Assembly (NCBI GenBank): GCA_900321915.1
Contig: ONXW01000319.1
Location: 1-7,981 of the forward strand
Length of the DNA stretch: 7,981 nucleotides
Reading direction: 5' to 3'
Source of the DNA: an uncultured Eubacteriales bacterium
Lineage (GTDB): Bacteria; Bacillota; Clostridia; Lachnospirales; Lachnospiraceae
This document shows positions 1 through 5,365 of this stretch, in pieces. Position numbers and translations under genes: made by a program. The notes beneath the pieces were generated by a model that had not been told where the DNA came from, searched no databases, and worked only from the letters and a program-made list of their open reading frames with translations. Each line of letters starts with the position of its first letter. Position 1 is the stretch's first letter.

Positions 1-168
1 AAAATTCCGGAATTCATCCAGGCCTCCGGCCAGTATACACAGAAAGCGGAATACCTGTTTTCCGCCGACAATCTCACTCATTTCTGGATTTACCTGGTCA
101 TCTACGCCGCAATCTTTGCCGTCGCGGCGATAATATGCCTCGAATTCATTGACCACGATAAAAGGTAA
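1..168 (+). CDS. C-terminal fragment of a membrane protein, possibly a transporter permease
   Basis: An open frame enters from the left edge and ends with TAA at 166-168, giving 55 residues. The fragment begins with a polar stretch (KIPEFIQASGQYTQKAEYLF). A single strongly hydrophobic helix follows at about fragment residues 28-50 (FWIYLVIYAAIFAVAAIICL), and the protein ends in a short charged tail, FIDHDKR. A last membrane helix followed by a charged cytoplasmic tail is common in ABC-2 type and other transporter permeases, but no family motif is present in the fragment, so the function is not assigned. An intrinsic terminator hairpin starts 9 bases after the stop, which supports this being a real gene end. 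The gene is convergent with the large minus-strand gene on its right. There is no start or ribosome binding site in the window. Confidence 0.72.
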   Translation, partial: KIPEFIQASGQYTQKAEYLFSADNLTHFWIYLVIYAAIFAVAAIICLEFIDHDKR

Positions 169-171
169 TAC

Positions 172-230
172 AAAAAAGTACACTCTCCGGGATCGGTCTC
201 CGACCAAGGTCCCGTCGAGTGTACTTTTTT
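172..230 (+). terminator. Intrinsic terminator of the left membrane-protein gene, potentially bidirectional
   Basis: A 47-base hairpin occupies 178-224. Its outer arms GTACACTC (178-185) and GAGTGTAC (217-224) pair perfectly. After a two-base mismatch the inner stem continues with CGGGATC against GGTCCCG (one T.G wobble), then an unpaired AA at 206-207, then GGTC/GACC closing on a three-base TCC loop at 199-201. Six A at 172-177 precede the stem and six T at 225-230 follow it, so it should terminate plus-strand transcription and could also stop minus-strand transcripts. It starts 9 bases after the TAA of the upstream gene. It belongs to the same element family as the hairpin at 329-375. Confidence 0.88.
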
Positions 231-323
231 GTGGATAATACCGAAGATTGAAGTTCTTTCCTGTTAATGAGCTTACGGCAGGACAGTTACAGGTAAACCT
301 GCCATATTATCGATTATACAAAG

Positions 324-380
324 AAAAAGTACATTCCCGGGGACCTTGGTCGCAGACCGATCCCCGGGAATGTACTTTTT
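324..380 (-). terminator. Intrinsic terminator of the large multidomain gene, potentially bidirectional
   Basis: A 47-base hairpin occupies 329-375. The outer stem has 15 continuous pairs counting one G.U wobble, built on GTACATTCCCGGGG and its complement. On the minus strand it has an unpaired AA (TT at 346-347 on plus), then GGTC/GACC closing on a three-base loop TGC (352-354 on plus). On the minus strand the stem is preceded by five A (376-380) and followed by five T (324-328). The TAA of the large gene is at 403-405, so the hairpin lies 27 bases beyond the stop, where a terminator for that gene is expected. Confidence 0.88.
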
Positions 381-402
381 CTGTATTTATATGCCTTCAG
401 GT

Positions 403-3400
403 TTAAAACTTGCGCTCCCCGTAGTAGTTCTGGGTGCGGGCCGTGTTGGCCCTGGTGCGGTTGAGCATCTCGAGGTCATTTTCCAGATAGACGGAGGCTG
501 CCAGGTTCGGGTCGTACTCCACGCAGTCCCCGCGGTCCGGGCAGAGCGGCAGGATGATGGCCTCCGAGAGCCGGGACAGGGTCAGGTTCCTGGCGAACCG
601 GGCCCGGTATTCCTGCTCCAGCACCAGCAGCACGTCGCGGGCGTTCCGGATGCAGCAGGCGCTGAATTCGAAGGCTGCCTCGTCCGTGGTGCCCTCCAGC
701 GCGGGCTGGGTGTAGGGACGGATCAGGTTGATGGAGGGCTCCAGCCCCGCCACCTTGGTCTCCGCCCGGCGCACCTGGTCGCCGCCGATGAAGGGATAGA
801 GGGAGGACTCCGCAAACCAGTTCCGCATGTTCGGCACGTAGTAGACCGAGTCGCCGGACAGTCCCATGGAGGCCAGCATATCCCGGCCGTAGCCCGTCAT
901 CACGCCCACCAGGAGCTTTCTCACATCCACGCCCTCCCTGCGCAGCATCGGCGCCAGGGTGGAGATACGGATGCCGCTCCGGTTCAGCACGTCATCCACC
1001 AGGATGACCGGCCGGCCGAAGGACTTGATGGCCTTGACCTGGGTGGGCAGCGGCGTATAGTTCGGGAACGCCTCGACGCTGCATCCCAGAAGGTCGGGGT
1101 CGTAAACCTTGTCGGTGTGGATGGTCTTTGTCACCGTGTTGGGCATGACCCCGCCGCGGAGAATCTTGCCGAAGGGAACGCACATCATTTCGCCCAGCTT
1201 CCTCGGCACCATCACCTCCCGCGGCACGTGGTTCATCTGCACGACCTTGTCCACCATACGGTGGTAGAGGACGGACGCGGACACGGAAAGCACCAGCTGT
1301 CCGGGATACAGCTTCGCCATGCTGTGCTGCAGCTCCTGCTGCGCGTTGTGAATCACCTTCAGGATCCGCTCATTGGAGGAGAACGGTTCCTTCAGCGTGG
1401 TTTCCATATTGGCCAGCAGCATCACCGGCGCATGCATGTCCACCACGTAGATGGCCGTGTTCTCCGGCGCCTCCTCGGGGTGCACAAACCCCTGCCGCAC
1501 CATGGCCGAGGCGACGCGGTTGGTATAGGAGCCGCCCTCCGGATAGAATACCGCGTAATCGCAGCGGTGCCCGAAGGAATACATGATAAGCTCCGTCAGG
1601 AGAAGCTGTTCCGCGTCGTGGATCTCCGGCCGGTTCCCGGCGTAGAACCCGGAAATCAGCAGCACGTCGCCCGTGGTCCTGGAGCGGATCATATCGCAGA
1701 TCCGGATGTCCCCCAGCACCCCGAACAGCTCTTCCGACGCCAGGTAGCGGAATCTGGCAAATGCCACCGGCCGGTTGTCGTTCATGTGGTTGCGGAGAAT
1801 CATCAGCTTGTCGCCGCTCTTGTGGAGCGCCCTGAGAAGGGCCGGTCCCTCGGGATCTCCCGCCAGGAGAGTCCCCTCCAGCTCCTCCTCGATGCCCGGA
1901 TAGGGCGGGTCCGCCTCCTCGAAGGTGATGGCCCTGGCAATGATGAGCGGCTTGTACTCCGGCTCACGCAGGTACAGGCCGTTATTGTAGATATATTCCT
2001 GCACCACCGGGTCAATCAGGTTGGAAATGTCCCGGTTCATATCGATGTTCTCGCGGATTTTCGTGGAGGAGATCTCCTTCAGCTCCGCCGGGAGCTCCAG
2101 CTCGATGAGCTTTCCGCGGATCTGCTTCATCATTTTCCTGTTGTATTTGGAATCGCTCGCCTCATCCCCCACGCGGCGGAAGGCGATGTGGTTCATGTTC
2201 CGGATGACGTCATTCGTGGAATTCTCCCGGTAGAAGGAGGCGTTGGCGATGACGTCGGAGCCCACCACCAGGTACAGCTCCCGGTCCCCGAAAATCTCCC
2301 CCAGCTTGCGCATGTCGTCCGCATTGCCGGGACTGAGGGGGATCTCATAGGGGAAGAGATGGATGTGGAACTCGTCCGCAGTGCTCATGTTGACAATGCG
2401 GCGGCGGATAAAGTGGGGCTGGGCCTTCTTGGACCAGGAGAACTCATCCACCGAGAGGTACACGTCGAATCCCATGTCTCGGATAATCTTCGCGATGCCC
2501 TTGTGAGAGAGGGTAAAGGGGTCAAATGTTCCCGGGAAGAAGGCGACCTTCTTCCGGCTGTGCATCTCAAATTCCCCTACCAGCAGCCGGTATTCCGTGA
2601 TGAAACGGTACAGGCTGGAGAGGCAGGAGGCGCGGTAAAAGTGGGTCAGCTCATTTCCCGGATTCTCCTTCAGCTGGAAGAAAATCTTGCTGCAGGCGGC
2701 GTAGAAGATGGATCTCTTTTCCTCCAGGGAGAGCAGCTCCGACCCGAATACCTGCTGGCCGATCACCAGAAGGGCTTCCTGGCGGACGATCTCGCGGTAA
2801 TTGGCCATCCCTGCCAGCAGCATGCCTACCATCCGCTTCCAGCGGTTTTTCCCGGACTCTGTCTCTTCCGTAAACCGTGTCCGGTAGATCGGATAATGCT
2901 CCAGCATCGCTCCCACCGTATCGATCACGGCGGCGGCGGCATATTCCGAAGTCCCCGTCATGGTCTCGGACAGGGCGTGGAGCAGCTCATCCAGCTGCTC
3001 CGGCGGAAGCCACAGGGCAATCTGGCCGAGCCACAGCGGGATGGTGCGCGAGTAATCCGTCTCGCCGATCTCCAGGTCCCGCAGCATTTCCACCGCGATC
3101 TCATTCCACTGGTCCACGCGGAGCGCCGGTCCCAGGCTCAGCAGGGCGCTTCCGGCCGTGGTGCGCACCAGCATATATCCGTTCAGCTTGAGCATGTTGG
3201 AGAGATGGGCCGCGATATGCAGGGAATGCTTCCTGTCCCCGCGGACCACATACTCCTCCAGGATGCGGATGTTGATGGCCTTGGCCACCCAGTGGGTTCC
3301 CGTTTTCAGGTTGTCCAGGAACAGTTCCGACACAATGTCACGGTCAAATACCATTGCGCGGTACTCCTCGGAATCCTCTCCCAGGTTTTCCAGGATCCGG

Positions 3401-5256
3401 TATCTCAGGAAATTGTACATGTGGGCGTTCCCGGGATTCTTCTGCCGCACGGCGGAAATCAGGAGCTCCCTGATGCCGCTGTCCTCGCTGCAGGCACTGC
3501 TGATGGTCTCAAAAGCCCTCCAGGACGAGATCCGCATCTCCTCCTCGGGCCTGTCAGAGCAGTACAGCGCGCATTCCGTCAAATCCATGCGCTCCCCGGC
3601 GGAAAGCATCTCAAACGGCATCACTTCCACGGCGTTCATCAGGACAAAGAGCTCATCCTCGCTCTTCTCCTGCGGGGAGCGGTACCATTCCATGAGCTCC
3701 CCGAGGAACATGGGCATATCTCCCGGCTCCGCGTGCTTTGCCAGGGACTGGAGGATATTTTTCACCTGGGAACGGATCCGCTTCTGCTGCAGATCCACCA
3801 GGCGGTAATCCGGGCGGATGGTCTGCCCCAGGTACTGTTTCCACAGGGACAGGACCTTCTCCTGGGTGATGTCTTTCATGCCCTCCGGACGGCGTTTCCG
3901 GTATCCCGCGTTGAACTGGGCAATGATCTGGCCGAGAAGCGCCGCGCTCTGGATCCGGATTTCCCCGTCCCGGTTCATGAACAGCTCATACAGGAACTGA
4001 AGCGTCTGCTCCTTCTGCATGTCGTTCGCGTAGGTAAAATACTCCCGGAAAATGTTCAGGTAAGCGCGGACATTTTTCCAGTTTTTCTCGCTCCGGGCAG
4101 CCTCCAGGAGGTTTCCGAAGTTCCGTTCCGCCATCATGCGCTGCATGATAGAGAGATTGTGGTCCACCGCCATGAATACCAGGGACTGCACCACCTGGTC
4201 CGGCGTCTGCAGGGCCGGCAGCGGCATCTCCTTCGGCTTTTCCGTTTTTCCGTCCAGGTTCACGTCGACGCCGTGGTATCGCATGAAGGCCTCAAAATCC
4301 TGCAGCTTGGAGTAGACGAACCGGTACCTCTGCACCTTTTTCTCGTCCACATTGAAAAATTTGCCCAGGATGGTCTTGAAAGCGTCGGCCAGGGGGGTGA
4401 TGTGCATGATCTCCTCGCCCTCCGGCCCGCGGCTAGACTTGACGCGGAAGTCGGAATAGATCAGGGACAGCGCCTCCACCGACAGGTTCTGGGGTTCCAG
4501 GTCCCAGGTGGAATGGTTTGCCGCGATATGGCCGATATACGGGAGGCCGTGGCCTTCATACCACAGCGCCGTATAGTAATAGTGCATGAAAGGAACCTTC
4601 TCGTTCGGCTTGCAGCCGAATTTGCCCAGATCATGCCCTGCCGCCGCGCCGGAGAGAAGCGCCAGGTCAATGGAAGATCCTGCCGCGTACATGCCCCGCC
4701 CGATGTGCATCGCCACATAGTGAACCCCGGCGATGTGCTGCAGGGTCCTAAACTTCGTCGCCTCGGCGTTCAGCCGCATCATCTCGTAGACAAACTCTTC
4801 CCGCCAGAACCGGACAAACCTCCGGTACTCCGCCGCTGTCTCAAACTTTGCCACTTCCATCTCATCCAGGAAGACAAAGTCCGTCATCGGGTCGAAAGCC
4901 ATATGCTGCCGCTCCAGGTCGAAGAAGAACTGCAGAACGCGCAGGAAGAACAGGGCCGCTTTGCTGGGCACATACTGCTCCGTAAACTCCGGCTCCGGAT
5001 AGAGGATGTGGCAGGCGTACCGGTAGGTAAAGGAGAGCCACCCTTCCTCCGGTTCCTTCCCGAGAATGTCCATTCCCGGCCGGCACGCTTCCAGGATGCG
5101 CGCGCAGGTAAAGCGCTCCCGCACGGGGAGCATCTCATCCAGCTGGCTTTCCCACCAGTCCCTGTCCAGGATGGCGTCAAAATCCGCGTCCAGCCCCGGC
5201 GCGCTCACTTCATCATACAAATTATCGTAAAACTGCCTGATATCTTTCTTTCTCAT
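403..5256 (-). CDS. Giant HD / HEAT-like / NMNAT-like / GNAT-like / PRTase-like fusion protein
   Basis: A single protein of about 1617 residues; residue numbers here count from the in-frame TTG at 5268. Residues 178-300 look like an HD metal phosphohydrolase: H183, HDLGK at 212-216, H229, H252 and D295 follow the H...HD...H...H...D order. Residues 360-890 are helix-rich with HEAT-like segments such as SAALLGQII and RQEALLVIGQQV. Residues 905-1101 form a full-length nucleotidyltransferase domain of the NMNAT/NadD/CoaD superfamily, with PGTFDPFTLSH at 912-922, LVVGSD near 1000, ISSTKIR at 1066-1072 and an NadD-like end (YIYNNGLYL). Residues 1107-1280 resemble a GNAT fold (strand, helix, strand, then VRQGF) but lack a clear RxxGxG loop. 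Residues 1325-1495 resemble a type I phosphoribosyltransferase with VILVDDVLNRSG at 1421-1432. No signal peptide or membrane segment is seen, so it is probably cytoplasmic. ATG at 5254-5256 is preferred as the start because GGGAG lies 12 bases upstream; it directly abuts the TTG. Substrates are unknown, and a simple NadD label would miss most of the protein. Confidence 0.9.
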   Translation of the reverse strand: MRKKDIRQFYDNLYDEVSAPGLDADFDAILDRDWWESQLDEMLPVRERFTCARILEACRPGMDILGKEPEEGWLSFTYRYACHILYPEPEFTEQYVPSKAALFFLRVLQFFFDLERQHMAFDPMTDFVFLDEMEVAKFETAAEYRRFVRFWREEFVYEMMRLNAEATKFRTLQHIAGVHYVAMHIGRGMYAAGSSIDLALLSGAAAGHDLGKFGCKPNEKVPFMHYYYTALWYEGHGLPYIGHIAANHSTWDLEPQNLSVEALSLIYSDFRVKSSRGPEGEEIMHITPLADAFKTILGKFFNVDEKKVQRYRFVYSKLQDFEAFMRYHGVDVNLDGKTEKPKEMPLPALQTPDQVVQSLVFMAVDHNLSIMQRMMAERNFGNLLEAARSEKNWKNVRAYLNIFREYFTYANDMQKEQTLQFLYELFMNRDGEIRIQSAALLGQIIAQFNAGYRKRRPEGMKDITQEKVLSLWKQYLGQTIRPDYRLVDLQQKRIRSQVKNILQSLAKHAEPGDMPMFLGELMEWYRSPQEKSEDELFVLMNAVEVMPFEMLSAGERMDLTECALYCSDRPEEEMRISSWRAFETISSACSEDSGIRELLISAVRQKNPGNAHMYNFLRYRILENLGEDSEEYRAMVFDRDIVSELFLDNLKTGTHWVAKAINIRILEEYVVRGDRKHSLHIAAHLSNMLKLNGYMLVRTTAGSALLSLGPALRVDQWNEIAVEMLRDLEIGETDYSRTIPLWLGQIALWLPPEQLDELLHALSETMTGTSEYAAAAVIDTVGAMLEHYPIYRTRFTEETESGKNRWKRMVGMLLAGMANYREIVRQEALLVIGQQVFGSELLSLEEKRSIFYAACSKIFFQLKENPGNELTHFYRASCLSSLYRFITEYRLLVGEFEMHSRKKVAFFPGTFDPFTLSHKGIAKIIRDMGFDVYLSVDEFSWSKKAQPHFIRRRIVNMSTADEFHIHLFPYEIPLSPGNADDMRKLGEIFGDRELYLVVGSDVIANASFYRENSTNDVIRNMNHIAFRRVGDEASDSKYNRKMMKQIRGKLIELELPAELKEISSTKIRENIDMNRDISNLIDPVVQEYIYNNGLYLREPEYKPLIIARAITFEEADPPYPGIEEELEGTLLAGDPEGPALLRALHKSGDKLMILRNHMNDNRPVAFARFRYLASEELFGVLGDIRICDMIRSRTTGDVLLISGFYAGNRPEIHDAEQLLLTELIMYSFGHRCDYAVFYPEGGSYTNRVASAMVRQGFVHPEEAPENTAIYVVDMHAPVMLLANMETTLKEPFSSNERILKVIHNAQQELQHSMAKLYPGQLVLSVSASVLYHRMVDKVVQMNHVPREVMVPRKLGEMMCVPFGKILRGGVMPNTVTKTIHTDKVYDPDLLGCSVEAFPNYTPLPTQVKAIKSFGRPVILVDDVLNRSGIRISTLAPMLRREGVDVRKLLVGVMTGYGRDMLASMGLSGDSVYYVPNMRNWFAESSLYPFIGGDQVRRAETKVAGLEPSINLIRPYTQPALEGTTDEAAFEFSACCIRNARDVLLVLEQEYRARFARNLTLSRLSEAIILPLCPDRGDCVEYDPNLAASVYLENDLEMLNRTRANTARTQNYYGERKF

Positions 5257-5268
5257 TCTCTTGCGCAA

Positions 5269-5273
5269 CTCCC
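5269..5273 (-). promoter_or_regulatory. Ribosome binding site deciding the start of the large gene
   Basis: On the minus strand GGGAG (CTCCC on plus) sits 12 bases before ATG at 5254-5256 and zero bases before the in-frame TTG at 5266-5268. A start at TTG would leave no spacer, so ATG is the better choice, with a slightly long spacing. An in-frame TAG lies four codons upstream of the TTG, which excludes a longer start. Confidence 0.6.
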
Positions 5274-5305
5274 GAAGATGCTATTCTACTTTTCAATATG
5301 AATTC

Positions 5306-5334
5306 ATTTTATAATGATTCACGCTAATCCTCAA
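5306..5334 (-). promoter_or_regulatory. Sigma-A-type promoter of the large gene
   Basis: On the minus strand a -35 box TTGAGG (5334-5329) and a -10 box TAAAAT (5311-5306) are separated by exactly 17 bases. The -10 matches the TATAAT consensus in five of six positions and the -35 matches TTGACA in four of six. The region is clearly more AT-rich than the genes around it. Transcription would start near 5299, leaving a leader of about 43 bases before the ATG. It implies that the large gene can be transcribed separately from sbcC. Confidence 0.6.
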
Positions 5335-5365
5335 GAAAAATTATGATAAAATTCAAGACACGTCT

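Larger units (their letters stand above)
172..380. repeat. Inverted pair of one 47-base hairpin element with conserved AA bulge
   Basis: The hairpin at 178-224 and the reverse complement of the one at 329-375 align without gaps, with 39 of 47 bases the same by my hand count. The core GGGATCGGTC, a three-base loop and GACCAAGGTCCC is identical except for the middle loop base. Two differences are compensatory and keep pairing: outer C-G becomes T-A, and the pair flanking the GGGA stem changes from C-G to G-C. Each copy has the same orientation relative to the gene it follows. This fits either a dispersed terminator element copied around the genome or two ends of a small inverted-repeat element. 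The spacer (about 231-323) shows only weak short inverted repeats: GATAATA at 234-240 with TATTATC at 305-311, and GGCAGG at 277-282 with CCTGCC at 298-303. Confidence 0.75.

Noticed and set aside
231..323. A small RNA or small gene between the two hairpins
   Set aside because: There is no convincing promoter, ribosome binding site or reading frame. The short inverted repeats at 234-240/305-311 and 277-282/298-303 do not share a centre and are weak.
754..764. A possible third copy of the hairpin core (ACCTTGGTC) inside the large gene
   Set aside because: Only nine bases match and no pairing arms flank it; the bases encode ordinary residues (TKV) in the reading frame.
346..5301. A 1651-codon open frame on the plus strand opposite the large gene
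   Set aside because: It is codon-aligned with the minus-strand gene and stays open because that gene lacks TTA, CTA and TCA codons. Its translation is rich in His, Arg, Gln and Val with no domain motif, and it begins inside a terminator hairpin. The minus strand carries clear enzyme motifs.
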